A DNA stretch of 28,572 nt from Macrocybe gigantea (GCA_011319805.1 SJRY01000144.1:1-28572), one strand, 5' to 3'; shown: positions 10,225-21,400, numbered from the stretch's first letter. Numbers and translations are program-made. The notes: generated by a model not told the origin, from the letters alone.

Positions 10225-11184
10225 TTGATATTCAAGTTCTTCCTCTCATCATGTCGTTGTACTCGATCTTCTCTTGTTCAATAACTCTTCCCCATGCCAG
10301 CACCCATGTTTCGCAAGGCCAGAATCTGCGGCCATGGTTCTGCTTTAGATGTAATTTGGGTGGGTGCAGTTATTCGACTTGCCGTTTCATGGGAACAGAA
10401 TGGGAACAGAACACCACGTTCTATGTCGTCCAGAACCACGCAGCACCTTGCTCAATCATTCAGAAGCTAATCTAACACACGAGCCTTGCTCCAGCCCCAC
10501 ACGAGTAACGCATTTTGCTGCATACTTATCATCATGGATGAACGAAGTGGGATTCGTGTGAACACTGCTCGAACACTCGACATGGACGCGAATATCCAGA
10601 AGCTGTATGGCACTGTTTATTCTTCGCTGGAGAACCCGGTATCAACTGTCCGCTTGTCACGATGATTCGGGTTCAGTAAACCTCACACGGATATGGAAAA
10701 ACAACAACAATCTAGAACACATCCGGCGGAGAACAAAGGCATTAGTGTGAGGAGAAAGAGGGCAAGAAGGAATGACGAACAGAAGCAACAAGAGTTCATT
10801 GCGCCTCCAATGCGGCTTAGCACAGCCAATCCGAAGAGAATATTCAGTCGAAGATGGCTATGTCACGGATTAGAGGCGCTGTCAATTATGACATGCTTCA
10901 GGGTCGAATCAGAACAAATGGTTTTCCGTCGTCTCACGACAACAAGGGATTTTGCCGTCATTACACATCGTTCGAAAAGGGCCCTGCTGTCAGGACTCCA
11001 ACCAGAAGCGTGCTCTGCTCGCAAGAGCGCTAGTAGTAAAGAAGGGCTGCATATTGAACAAGAATTAGCATCAAGGGTCATGATTATATCACCATTCCTC
11101 GAGACCGGACAAACGAAACCTTTCCCCGCTAACGGACCGTCCGCTTCCAAATGAAGAATAACCAATCGACTCTGCCGGACATCG

Positions 11185-11191
11185 TATAAAA
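11185..11191 (+). promoter_or_regulatory. TATA box of B1
   Basis: TATAAAA in the context atcgTATAAAAcgtc, 85 bases before the B1 ATG. The same heptamer precedes all four A/B genes at 75-87 bases. Confidence 0.6.
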
Positions 11192-11269
11192 CGTCTTGCA
11201 TGGCCAATTACTATAACTAACATCCCTGGGGAATCGTTCTACATCTTATCTCTCTCTATTGTGTTAGCT

Positions 11270-12131
11270 ATGGGCCTCGGAGACTCCGCCTTTGTGCAGA
11301 ATATTGTCGACGACATTAATCATGTTGCGAACCAATCCGTCGCTCTGGACAGCAGTCTCGATCAAGCACAACGGAGTGCGGACACCCTCGTCAAGACTTA
11401 CGGCGCTGACTTCAGTATCGTCAACCCCCTCCCGCCTCCGTTGGCTGAAATCAAGAAGGTGGAAGCCTAGTTCCCTTCGACGTCGCCTGTCTTACTCAAT
11501 CGATCTAGACTTATCAACAAACACTTTGGGATTCGCGGGACATGGCTTCAGCAAAATACATGACACACCTTACGGGTCTGTTCCTTGTGTTTGTCCGGGA
11601 CTACCTCACTCATGCTTTCGCTAGAATTCGTTCAAATCAAGCTCGCTATGGTCGAAATGGTCCAGACGGATCAAGATCGTCAGGACGCCATCGGAGCTTT
11701 GAAGGATACCATCGCGGTTTGGTCCATTTCCAGAAAGCTTTATATTTCGCTGTTAAAGCCTTGCTCAGGAGAAAGATCCAGTCCAGGAATCTCCATTGAA
11801 AGGCTTTGAAGGCGTAACAAAGGCCTTCAGCGAGGTTTGGTCTGCCGTGCGTCGAAATTATTCGTCGCTTCATTCCGAGGCTGCATCTGAACATGACTTT
11901 GTCAGGTGGCGGATGAAGCAAATAACGTCGTAGGTGTTTTGGAGAAGGCAACTACTCCTGAGGAGTTGAAGAAGACTATAGAGGTGATTATTCGATTTCA
12001 TTTATTAAAGTCCTCGCTCTTTGCTCAAGATACCGTTTATCTAGCAACTTAAACATGACCTTGTTCCTGTGAAGGAAGGTTGCAACAAGATCAAACAGGC
12101 TCTGAATGACTATGCTACAAAGGTTAACTAG
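11270..12131 (+). CDS. B1: small soluble helical protein of the A/B family
   Basis: Six exons: 11270-11458, 11509-11575, 11625-11716, 11769-11846, 11906-11983 and 12045-12131 (591 bases, 196 aa). Exons 2 to 6 have exactly the lengths and phases of its paralogue B2 (67, 92, 78, 78 and 87 bases), which confirms the model. The protein is almost wholly helical and charged, with no signal peptide and no membrane segment. Shared motifs are LDSSLDQ in exon 1, SRDMAS in exon 2, and KLAMVEMVQTDQDRQDA in exon 3. Exons 1-3 are also related to the larger A proteins. It converges on A1. Family unknown to me; a soluble partner of the A protein, perhaps one half of a bipartite pore-forming pair, is an inference. 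No frame break is present. Confidence 0.85.
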
Positions 12132-13236
12132 GATTGCCGGACCGGATCCCCCTTCTGCCCATGTCGTCCAACAGAATGTAAAAACATGTTTGATGTATGG
12201 TTTCAAACGTCGTCCCCGGAAGTCTACATCGTGAGAGCCGAAGATTGAGAAGTTGGAGCGCTTAAGGTCCTCTGCCTTCAGTGAAGTGACTATGGAAGTG
12301 GAAATTCAGTTTGCGTCCCTCGTCCCTTGTCAGTGGAGCGGCGGAGTGTTACAGTTAAGTAAAAAATTGACGAGAAGATGAAAAAAAAAATAAATGCAAC
12401 ACCGCATCGTATAATCAAGGACCTGCCGCCGCAACGCATGATTCAGGTAAAAACCCGCCTCATACCGCCGCTCGTGACAGGTGGTATACATCGTGGCCGA
12501 CAACATTTAGCCTCACTGTACTCGGTGAAAGTCATCAGATGATAGGATAGTCCTGTGCAGGAGTTGTGAATATACCGACGGACATGTATAGAGAGTTGGG
12601 ATTGTTCATCAAATTGCCCCATAAATCCTGAGTCTTTAATCCAGTAGCAATGGTATCCGACTCGCAGCAGTCAGAGTTAATGTCACTTGATGTGATGGCG
12701 TAATGGCTTGAGGCGCGCTCTGCCTAATTCGTGCAATGCCGTGCAGATTTTTGTGACGGAGCGATGCACGAAGGAGGTGATAGCAATTGAGTGTCGGATA
12801 GCGTAGGTAGAGGTTTGGGATGTGGAGCAGGAGCCCCCGCGGCGTGCGTAGAGCCTAGAGGACCGGTTCGCTGGATCGATGGGAGGCGCTGGCGGGTACC
12901 ATGAGCCAACTACCAATACCGACGGGGTATATAAGGGTGGGAGGGCAAGATAAACGAGGGTGATTGGATGTGAGGTATAGAGAGGTAGAAAAGATGCACT
13001 GGGGCGTACGTAGGGAGACGAGAGGACGTGGTAGAGGTGTAAAAAGTAGGCTAAGGGATCACGTATATCACGCACAAGAAAAAGCACCTCAAACTCGCTG
13101 TCGCTCGTCTGAGGTGCACCCGTCTTGATTATTACTATGCTGTGTCGCCTTTTTTTTTTCTCTACAATTTTTGACTCAGCTGGAAACAAGGCCGATATGG
13201 GACGCCGACGACAGAAACCATCAAGCTATTGCTCAT
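12132..13236. other. Intergenic region downstream of B1
   Basis: Only 3' flanking sequence is evident here. A minus-strand open frame of 168 codons (12683-13189) is Pro/Ser/Tyr-rich, has no homologue that I recognise and crosses a T9 run. I do not call it. A second repeat element follows at 13237. Confidence 0.4.
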
Positions 13237-13367
13237 TCACACCGGGAATGCTGAAGATTATGCCGTACTGAAAACTTGACGGGCTGTCCGAAAGAATTAT
13301 TTTCAGTCCGCCCATCAAGTTATTACTGTTTTTAACGCAACGGAATTGTCAACTTTCCCGGTGTGAT
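13237..13367 (+). mobile_element. MITE-like element, copy 1
   Basis: A 131-base non-coding element ending in perfect 12-bp terminal inverted repeats, TCACACCGGGAA (13237-13248) and TTCCCGGTGTGA (13356-13367). A second internal stem, 13273-13284 with 13310-13321, has one mismatch, so the whole element can fold on itself. A diverged copy in the opposite orientation lies at 10089-10224. No obvious target-site duplication flanks it. MITE is the best fit; a structured non-coding RNA is the alternative. Confidence 0.65.
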
Positions 13368-13551
13368 AGTACGTAGCAAGTGCAGAGCTCATCAGACAGA
13401 ATTGTTCAATGACGATATCGATTGTGATTTCAGGTAAAACACAAGTACAAGGCAATCGAAGGTTGCGTAACATTCTGAGCAAAAAGCCATATACATCAAG
13501 AAGTCATAACACAGGTTATTCCAGGCACCGCGGTTCACTAGATATCTGAGT

Positions 13552-15100
13552 TCAAGCAGTGGGAAGATGAATAACTCTAGCATATTCTTCCAAAGCGTCC
13601 TGAAGCGGCTGGGCCGTCGTCCGCGCGAGCTCAACACGCAATTTGAACTCCTTTGATATCTCAATAAGCCGCTGACATGAAAACTAGAGTACCATCTTTC
13701 TCACCTCTGGGAACTCGACAGTGGGCAACTCACGAAGAGTCTTTGCGAACTCCTGTGATTCGAGGTGGAACTGATACGGATGATTGAGAGTGTGAGAGCG
13801 AAACACATGTCGAAAACTCACCTGGGCCCATATGTCGGAGAAGGTGCGAAGCGATTGACAAATGAGCTTGATATCAGGGTCGAGACCATCGAATTCGCTC
13901 TTGATGTGCGCTAAGGCCTCCTGTTTCCTATTAACTTCTTCCAGCTGAAGTTGTTTCTGGCGGAGCTCTTTCTTCTTCTCTGGGAATAGGGCCGCCTTTA
14001 AGCGTCCAGGTGATATTTAATACTGAGATCAGACTTGCCGTTACGAGCAATGGCAAACGCAACAATAGCTAGGCCAACGAGGGCACTCGCGACGAGCTGT
14101 CAATGGATAGAAGTTATTATATAGCTGAATGAAATGAAGAGCGGGCCTCTCACATCCCACCAGGATGAGACTGCAATAAGAGCCAGGGCGGCTGCAATCT
14201 GGTGATTGAACACAATGAGAACGGAAAGCGATTCACAGCGATCCTGATTTACCGTCGTAGTCAGCCTAGATAGGAGGTGAGAAACGAACGGAAAAAGTGT
14301 TTAGTCAGACAACGCACTCTTCGATCTTGGCCTTCAAATCTTCAATGTCAAGGCTAAGCTGCGTCGCTTCTTTGGAAAGTTCTGTGCCAACTTTCTCGAG
14401 GTAGGCATAGAAGCGGTCTTGGAAATCTTCCACATCTTTTTTCAGGTCCAAGAACTGTTGGGAGAAATCTGGCGGAATGTCCGTTGGTTTCTCTTTCTGT
14501 AGATCGAGATTTCAGAACGCCTTATGGGAAGGATGCCGCAAGGACCTACGCTAAACCTTTCCAAAGCTTCCGCTGCCTCGGTCATCTCTTCCTTTGTGCT
14601 GACGGACTCAACCATCTCCAGGAAGATTTGATCATACTCTGGTATACTGTTAGGATACGAGAATGCGAGGGTTATGCGGGCATACCTTTATAGCTTCCGC
14701 TTGTCTTGGATGCCAAGTCTCTGGAGGTCCAAAGAAGGTCGGTCCAACGCTAACAACAAGTCAATACACACGCTGCAACAGAGCAACCACGGAAAGGGTG
14801 TCGACATACGTTCTTGTAGCCTTGCCATGTCGATTGGAATCCAGCAAGTTCTGGGAAGTCTGACCCATGTTCATCGACGAATCGCTTAAAGGACCGATTG
14901 ACATTATCGAAGGCCTCGTCTGTTTGGACCGCCGTAGTACCGAGTTCAGTGATACTGTCCTTGAACTCTTGCTGACTGTCGGGGTTTTTCATGTCCTTGA
15001 TGGATTGCTTTAGGAAATCGATTCTGTCCTCTTCGGTAGGCGGTTGTTCCCTCCATCGCTGGAGTGTTGCGACAGCTTCTTCCATGGTCCAAGTAGACAT
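13552..15100 (-). CDS. A1: helical protein with central hydrophobic segment
   Basis: Ten exons on the minus strand: 14810-15100, 14686-14749, 14550-14638, 14318-14496, 14253-14265, 14154-14198, 14039-14096, 13822-13979, 13705-13770 and 13552-13650 (1062 bases, 353 aa). The first nine exon lengths equal those of A2, including a 13-base microexon. Intron 7 is GC-AG (GCAAGT donor). The protein starts MSTWTMEEAV, has no signal peptide, and is charged and helical. Exons 6 and 7 (residues 213-247) form the only hydrophobic segment, interrupted by Ser-Ser-Trp-Trp-Asp. Exon 8 is a basic, coiled-coil-like helix (KKKEL onward). Soluble helices around one central hydrophobic stretch are the plan of leaderless alpha-helical pore-forming proteins (Hbl/Nhe/XaxAB). 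I infer membrane insertion but cannot show homology. It faces B1 tail to tail. Confidence 0.85.
13980..14038 (-). other. GC-AG intron 7 of A1
   Basis: The donor is GCAAGT after AACG and the acceptor is CCCAG. This choice gives an exon of 58 bases, identical to A2, where the donor is GTAAGC. An alternative GTAACG donor six bases upstream is in the same phase and would drop two residues. Confidence 0.6.
14253..14265 (-). other. 13-base microexon 5 of A1
   Basis: GCTGACTACGACG, bounded by CTAG acceptor and GTAAAT donor, completes a Glu codon and adds Leu-Thr-Thr-Thr. The same-sized exon stands at 19742-19754 in A2, so it is a conserved feature. Confidence 0.8.
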
Positions 15101-15180
15101 CGCAAACTGGTATTCAGTGCAGTGAGGGGATCAAGTCTTCAGGTGGATGCTGAATGAGAGGTAGCATCGTCAATGCCATG

Positions 15181-15187
15181 TTTTATA
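15181..15187 (-). promoter_or_regulatory. TATA box of A1
   Basis: TATAAAA on the minus strand, 87 bases before the A1 start codon. It matches the other three A/B promoters. Confidence 0.6.
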
Positions 15188-17444
15188 CTCGACGGTGGGC
15201 AGCAGCTCATGACACATTGTGTAATTGGGTTTAGGAGAACGCAAAAAAAAAGAAATTCGTATTACGCGAAGTTCGGTGTTCGAGAAATTTCGGAACGATG
15301 AAGTGCTAGCGGCGGAAGTTGCCAGAAGAGAAGGACTGACCCTTGGCCCGGTGCTCCTGTCACAAAAATGCCTTCAAGGATAGAGGATGGTATCATTGAG
15401 GCGTTGATCGGGGAGCAGTACTGGCGAGAAGCACACCTGGTCATTTGAGTCGATTAGGCCGTGAATACGGCTTCTGATGACATACCAAGTCCGCGGCGGC
15501 TACATTCGGGGCAGCTCTAAACATCACGGCGATTTTCCTCTCCACGCGAATACTTCACAGGTACCTTACTGGTTTGGGATCAACGTGAAGAGGCCCGGAC
15601 GCGAACAACAGCCGGCGAAGTGCAGCATCCATTGACATTCAGAATGAATGATGGAAGATATTGCGGAGCGAATGTAGGCACGAGGTCCATTATCTTTGGA
15701 TCATTGCTTTGTGCCTCGTTATGTCTAGCCATCAGATCTGAAGAGAAGAGGCAAAGAAATACATCCGGCCCGGGATGGTGCCCTAGATGGAATGTCGGAG
15801 GTAGTAATCCTTAGGCAAGCCTCACGTCTTCGCCGAAACAAGGGAATAGTCTGAAGATGAAGCAAGCCCGATCTTCTTTGTATTTTGGCGTTCAGGGATA
15901 TTGTCACCGAACATTTGGAATGTCACCGTTTTCACTGATGAGCAGTACTTTCGTCATGTTCGGCTTCAGCATTTCGGACTGATAGCTTGAACAAGTCTGA
16001 TTGGATTCATCCGTTTAGATGGCTCGTCGGGTGTACACTTCATGAGATCCTGAAATTCTGATCTTCCGCTGTGTGAAACGTGATTAATATTTGCAGTGTC
16101 GACTCATTGAGGCCCAACGGCCGAAAAGACGCACGTGCGGAGTCATGGGCACTAGTCATGAAACTAAGCTCCTGAGATGCATGGAGGCACACGCTAATGG
16201 TAAACTCAAGAGAAGGAATGCATCAGATTTGTGTACACTTCCAGCGAGTAGCATGCACCTACGAGACTTTTCTAAGTCCGACCTGATTGAAACCGACGAA
16301 AGTAAGTGGGATTACTTCCATTGGGCTGTACCAATTTGTAATACTGCATTACCATGAAAGTTGGAAGGTGAAATCCAGACAATTTTATGAACGAGTCAAT
16401 GCAGATGAACGTGCAGTTGGAGAGCGGCACAAGACGCGACGCGTCGGTATTCGCCGGTTGTCGTCAGATAGGCTGTGACGCGCCTATCGTGACCGTTACA
16501 ACCAATCCGAACCACCGTGCCACCAACGTTACTAACGCGTTCAAGGCTTCTATAGCGAACGGCGAAGGAAGGTGTTGCCCTCATATCGATTCTTAGACGT
16601 TATTCGATGCGTGCAAGATAAGCAGCCTAACCTGATTGCCAGTAGTGCCACGTTGGTGCCCCTCCTAGACTTGCTTTAGGGCCTTGACAAGCTTTCGACC
16701 ACTCGGAGTCGACACCACGGCATTATAGCGATATTCTTGGTCATGGGTTCTCCGATATTGGCCTTCAACAGCCATGCTCTGGTGAAGTGAACAGGGCGTT
16801 CAGGACGGACGGCCAACGTCAATGTCACCAATTGTTCGAGCAACATCGAACTTTCTTATGGTAATGTCAAGGGATATTTTGTGTCCATCTAGGACCTCTG
16901 AGTGAGTATATGCAATGACATGAAAGAAAGCATCGCGTTCTCACCCATATGAGCAGCTTCTGCTCCTGTCGTACACATAAATGTGTCGCGCGCAGGTCCT
17001 AAATGCGTTCGCTTCGTTCTACGGGCGACTGTGCAATTATGCAATACCAGTAATAGGTCATCGGTTCGGACTGAGAAAAAGCGACGCGCAACTGCAATGA
17101 TGTTCAGTTTTTCTGCCTCTTGGAACTTTGATCTCGTGGTGCACTGCGTCGTGCCAAGGCTGCTGGAAATGCTGCTGCTAGCACTGGATTTCCCTGCAGC
17201 GTTCAATGTCTATATCAGCATCATACGATCTGCCTTTGTGCGTTGTCGCGTCTGTCAAGAGACGACACGTACTGTGGCTTGGTTCATTGCCCTGTTGCTG
17301 TCGTGCCACCCATTGGCAATGTCGATCATTAACCGCGACAGGCTCGCACATGTTCTGCGTCTTTTTCTGGTGACAACAGGATTCATCTGCGCTCCATGGG
17401 TCTATTGCAGCAAGTGCAATATGGGGTATGTTTGGTTCGCGTTC

Positions 17445-17456
17445 GATCACGTGATC
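17445..17456. promoter_or_regulatory. Palindromic E-box upstream of the Ser-rich gene
   Basis: GATCACGTGATC is a perfect 12-base palindrome with a CACGTG core, the site type bound by bHLH factors in fungi. It lies about 128 bases before ATG 17584, followed by a pyrimidine-rich leader. Binding is inferred. Confidence 0.4.
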
Positions 17457-17583
17457 TCACTTTCATACCGTGCCAGTGTTCTCTTTCCTCCGGCATTACG
17501 AACCTGTTCATTATCAACTTCAGAGGGCATTTCTCCATATTCTTACTCTTTCTTTCTCAAATACCAAAGTACCATCCTCTACC

Positions 17584-18432
17584 ATGACTGCTTCATTGCT
17601 TCTTGATGCCCACTGTGACCACGCGACCAATATCGACCCTTCCTTTACGATCTCTACCGTCATTCCTCATTCACATGAACTTAACAACACACAGGAATGG
17701 TCGATGAGTACACCCCGGCCCAACAATGTCAAACCTGCACGCCTTAGAATCCCGGGAAATGCCCTCATTGTGGTAAAAGGTTGGCGGTTCCTGGAGGTGC
17801 AACCAGAACATCGACTGACCAATGCCACCAGTTTCACGCGTGCCGGCGGTGACAAATACTATCTGAAACGTCATCTCAAGTCTTGCAAGGTCTACAACGC
17901 TATGCCGGGCGTTCGAGAGCAGGCCGGCGGTAAAAAATCCGGGTCCTCGAAGAAAGCGAGGAAGGCGGGCACCTCGTCGTCTGGGGGAGGCTCGCGGAAG
18001 AAATCCTCCAAGCGACAACCCAAAGCATGGGAAGAACATATATTGACCTTCCGCCTGTCGGCCCATGATCGCGTCACCATTGCCACTACTAACGCTCAAG
18101 AAACCGATATCGCCACTGCTTCGCCTGCCGCGAATTCTGTTGCAGAGTTCTCTGGTGGCGCTAGCTCAACACCATCGAATAACGCGTCTGACCAGTCATG
18201 GTCATCTCCTTCCAACCTCTCGATTTCCTCTTCCCCGACCTCATTCTACGGCTCAACTCAGAGTCCTTCGGACTCCGCAGCATCCGCGGACTTCTCTACG
18301 AGCGATCTTCAGTATGATCAGGATGCGTCATCATGGTCGAGATATCTCGCAGAGTGGATATGGGACGTTGAATCCGCATCGTCTGGCACTTGCGCAGGCA
18401 CTTCGGATGGGGGTTTGCCTGGGCAACAGTGA
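17584..18432 (+). CDS. Ser-rich basic protein of unknown function
   Basis: An uninterrupted 282-residue frame starting MTASLLLDAHCD; the frame extends upstream to 17470, but ATG 17584 (ctaccATG) follows a pyrimidine-rich leader and is preferred. Residues about 50-110 are the most ordered part (ARLRIPGNALIVVKGWRFLE, then YYLKRHLKSCKVYN). Residues about 117-148 are very basic (runs of Lys/Arg/Ser such as KKSGSSKKARK and SRKKSSKRQPK), a likely nuclear localisation signal. The rest is Ser/Thr-rich and disordered, ending in an acidic-aromatic patch (SRYLAEWIWDVES). That layout would fit a nuclear regulator, but no DNA-binding domain is recognised. It lies between the two A/B pairs on the plus strand and, unlike them, has no introns. 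Confidence 0.65.
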   Translation: MTASLLLDAHCDHATNIDPSFTISTVIPHSHELNNTQEWSMSTPRPNNVKPARLRIPGNALIVVKGWRFLEVQPEHRLTNATSFTRAGGDKYYLKRHLKSCKVYNAMPGVREQAGGKKSGSSKKARKAGTSSSGGGSRKKSSKRQPKAWEEHILTFRLSAHDRVTIATTNAQETDIATASPAANSVAEFSGGASSTPSNNASDQSWSSPSNLSISSSPTSFYGSTQSPSDSAASADFSTSDLQYDQDASSWSRYLAEWIWDVESASSGTCAGTSDGGLPGQQ

Positions 18433-19022
18433 CATCGTGAAGGATGGACCACTTCTCACTTTTTATCATTAGGTAGCGGCATATACGCCGCTGGTTTCCC
18501 GATGCATTTCTCGATTGTCGCTTGTTTTTCCCTCATTATTTGACATCTATTGCATTTTTTTTCACGCCATGAATTGCTAGACATACGCTCCGAACATTCG
18601 CTCCTACGCATCTATCCGCTTATATGTATTTACTAATTCTGGAAGCGCTATCTTTCGCAATACTTGTATCGCTGTCTGCAAAGGAAATTGCTTCCCGGAA
18701 CATCTCCGTCAATGATTAGTGCCCTATGAAGTATATTACAGCAGCCTTCTAGCCGCTGCGACTAACGTTGTGTCTGAGGGTTAATGCTCGGAACAACTCT
18801 TGTCTCTGTCTCATTGGCATATGCATGACACTTGGCCGACAACAAGCCCAAGCCGATACCACGGCATACTAGAGTTTAGATTAGATGCTCGTGGTATGCA
18901 CTGACAGAAATTGGTTGTTAAGAGACGAAATCAATCGTATTTCTGCCACAGTCGATTTGAAGTACAAAACAGTCTGAGAAATAAATTTTCATAATTCTTC
19001 ACGTCTTCACGGCTACGCCCGT
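18433..19022. other. Intergenic region between converging 3' ends
   Basis: Contains the 3' flanks of the Ser-rich gene and of A2. One inverted repeat, ATACCACG (18856-18863) with CGTGGTAT (18890-18897), may form a hairpin; nothing else is evident. Confidence 0.45.
18856..18897. repeat. 8-bp inverted repeat between converging genes
   Basis: ATACCACG and CGTGGTAT are perfect complements separated by 26 bases. The site lies 160 bases beyond the A2 stop. A role in 3' end formation is only a guess. Confidence 0.35.
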
Positions 19023-20590
19023 TTACGCAGGTATTTTGTGGAAGACCCCATTGTGAATCTTGGTCGCATATTCTTCCAAAGCCTGTTGAAGTGGAGAAGC
19101 GGTCTCCCTGGCGAGCTGCACGCGCAGGCGGAATTCCTGAGCATTCCATTAGCCTGTGCATGCGAATATCCTTAGGACTTTGGAGCGACATGCTCACCAA
19201 CGGGTACTGAGTATCTGGCAATTTCTTGAGTATATCTGAAAACTGGAGAGCTTCGCTATGGAACTGAATCCCAACATTGTCAGCGGAAAGACGGAGTATG
19301 GAGGTTGTGCATTGCATCTTACCCCAGCCCAAGTCGTAGAGAAGAGGTTGAGGGTGTCACAGATAAGCTTGATATCGGGGTCTAAACCGTCGAAAGTGGT
19401 CTGAATGTGCGCCAATGCCACCTGTTTCTTGTTGACTTCCTCGAGTTGGGCTTGTTTAGCCGCGAGCTCCTTCTTCTTGTCTGGCATGTCCAAATAATGA
19501 TCAGATGCTTACAGTGCAGATATCCCCAGCTTACTATTCCTCTGTACAGTGAAGGCCGCGAGCACCGAGCCGGCGATTGCTGCAGCCACAAGCTGAGCAA
19601 GAAGTGTTAGTGAGTCGCCGCCGAAATCGACGAAGACGCTTACCCCCCACCATGCGGCGATCTCCAAAGCTAACGTCGCATCTTTAACCTGAAGAAAGCG
19701 CCGTCAGGATGAGTACGCGTGAGGTTTGAGATGTCGCATACCTTCTTATTAAGTCTATGACATAATATTGTCATCAACGTGAAATAAGACTGGTCGCAAT
19801 GAGACGCACTCTTCAATTTGAGTTTCGAGGGTATTGATGTCATCTCTCAATTGTTCTGCTTCTCTTTCTAACTCTGTACCTTTGTCCTTGCAATATTGCT
19901 TAAACTCCTTCTGGAACTCTTCAATATCCCTCCTCAGATCCAAGAACTTCTGAGAAAAGTCTGACGGGATGTCGATTGGCAGCTCTTGCTATAATGCGAA
20001 AGAATGCTGTCAGGGCGCTATGGCAGAGGCATGGATCAAAACCTACGCTGTAGCGGTTCAGTGCTTCGGCTGCATCTGCCATGTCCTCTTTGGTTTTAAC
20101 TTGTTCTACCATTTCGAGGAAAATCTGGTCATATTCTACACGCAGGATATTAGCCGAATGCGAATAGAGCAGAACGCTTGCATGTACCCTTATAACTAGC
20201 ACTGGTCTTCGAGGCAAAGTCCCTCGAGGTCCAAATGAGGTCCGTCCATCGCTGATACAAATATCAGCCTCATATAGACATACGCAGGAAGATACTCACA
20301 TTCTTGTAACCTTCCCAGCGTTGCTGGTAACCATTCATTTCAGGGAACTGCGATCCATAGTCCCTGACGAAGTCCTTCAAAGTCCGATTGACCTTGTCGA
20401 AAGCCTCATCTGTGTTCACCGCGGCGGTTGCGAGATCTGAAATGTTTGCCTTGAATTCCGCAATGTTCTGCGGGTCCTTAAGGTCGTCGATCGCGGTTTG
20501 AAGGAAGTCGATTTTTTCGTCGTCTGACATCTTTCCGGACTGCCAGCGCTCGAGTCTCGCGAGAGCTTCCTCATAAGTGAGAGTGGGCAT
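19023..20590 (-). CDS. A2: helical protein with central hydrophobic segment
   Basis: Ten exons on the minus strand: 20300-20590, 20188-20251, 20047-20135, 19810-19988, 19742-19754, 19644-19688, 19535-19592, 19323-19480, 19198-19263 and 19023-19136 (1077 bases, 358 aa), all GT-AG. It starts MPTLTYEEAL and has no signal peptide. Exon 2 carries WTSRDFAS, echoed in the B proteins. Exon 4 is a long charged helix. Exons 6 and 7 (residues 213-247) hold the only hydrophobic segment; exon 6 ends Trp-Trp-Gly and exon 7 begins Leu-Val-Ala, the same junction as in A1. Exon 8 is a coiled-coil-like helix. The protein resembles A1 along its whole length but is well diverged. It is divergent from B2 across 885 bases. 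A pore-forming or membrane-remodelling role is inferred from architecture only. Confidence 0.87.
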
Positions 20591-20660
20591 GTTGATTGAA
20601 TAGTGCTTGTCGGGTTTCAGAAGGTCGACGGTCTAATAAGGCTGACACAGGCGACTACCA

Positions 20661-20667
20661 TTTTATA
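20661..20667 (-). promoter_or_regulatory. TATA box of A2
   Basis: TATAAAA on the minus strand, in the context GATATAAAATGG, 77 bases before the A2 start codon. Confidence 0.6.
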
Positions 20668-21400
20668 TCTGAGAAGTGACCAATGAGTATCAGAGCCCCC
20701 ATTCCGTTCCCCCTACTTACGGGACAAGGACTTAACCGAAACTCTAGACAGTTTTCGGCATGAGAGACCCCCTGAGAGATCTTGAAAAAGGCAGCTGTCA
20801 AAGGTCTATGGAAGAAGGGCTTCTGGTGCTTAGGATCTTGGCCGTCCCTAATTCTCATAACCACACCTATCATGGTAGATCACCGCAGTGTCCAACTTTT
20901 CCATCTGACGGAAAAAGGAATGCCAATAAAAGGCTTGGGCTGCAAGCCCTGATTAGGCGCGGAAAAAGAAAACAGCCAGAGGGTCCTGCCCGGAAACGAA
21001 GAAGTCGTGGTCTGGAGAAGGTGATGCCAAAGGTGGATAAGGAGCACGAAAGAAGTGTGAGCCCTCTGCGACATCTAATCAGTGACGTACCGAATACTGT
21101 ATATGCAAGGGTCAGGCATGCGTACACGTGTGGCGAATGCATGTCACCTCGGAAGTACATTGTGAACGATACGCGATGTCACATCGTCATGCAGGAGGAA
21201 TGGAAGAACGGAAGGACGTCTATGAAGGGTCTGACCGGTGAGTGCTGGCGCCGTTCAGGGATTGGGTCATGCGCGACAATCGTTCGGTCGACTGATAGCT
21301 TCCCAATGGAGAAAGCTGTGCAAACCTATTGGTGGCGTCTTGGTACGCGAGGAATACAGGACCGTGGTCAAACCAGGACTGCTCATGGCGTCGGCAGCCG

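Larger units (their letters stand above)
8451..11184. other. Long gene-poor region with a short inverted-repeat element
   Basis: No gene could be built in these 2.7 kb. Open frames at 8908-9225, 9671-9991, 10137-10475 and 10693-11154 (all plus) have no recognisable domain, no convincing start and no consistent splicing. One repeat element copy lies at 10089-10224 and a perfect hairpin at 9777-9796. The region may hold decayed exons: 9698-9760 can be read in more than one open frame with helical character. Confidence 0.4.
15101..17583. other. Gene-poor region between A1 and the Ser-rich gene
   Basis: It starts with the A1 promoter (TATAAAA on the minus strand at 15181-15187). A few readings look protein-like but do not build a gene. 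On the minus strand near 15370-15540, two pieces (including RAAPNVAAADL and VCFSPVLLPDQRLN) could splice across an intron at about 15437-15484, then stop. Bases 16983-17606 are open for 207 codons on the plus strand, with overlapping open frames on the minus strand and no recognisable domain. A decayed gene is possible. Near the end, GATCACGTGATC at 17445-17456 is a palindromic E-box. Confidence 0.35.

Noticed and set aside
10693..11154. Plus-strand ORF of 153 codons before B1
   Set aside because: Low-complexity basic start, no domain; it occupies the upstream region of B1. Mentioned only as a parallel to 20760-21467.
12683..13189. Minus-strand ORF of 168 codons
   Set aside because: Pro/Tyr-rich with no domain, no good start context, running through a homopolymer; more likely chance.
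16983..17606. Plus-strand ORF of 207 codons with hydrophobic stretches
   Set aside because: The opposite strand is also open, the frame overlaps the leader of the 17584 gene, and no membrane protein family is recognised.
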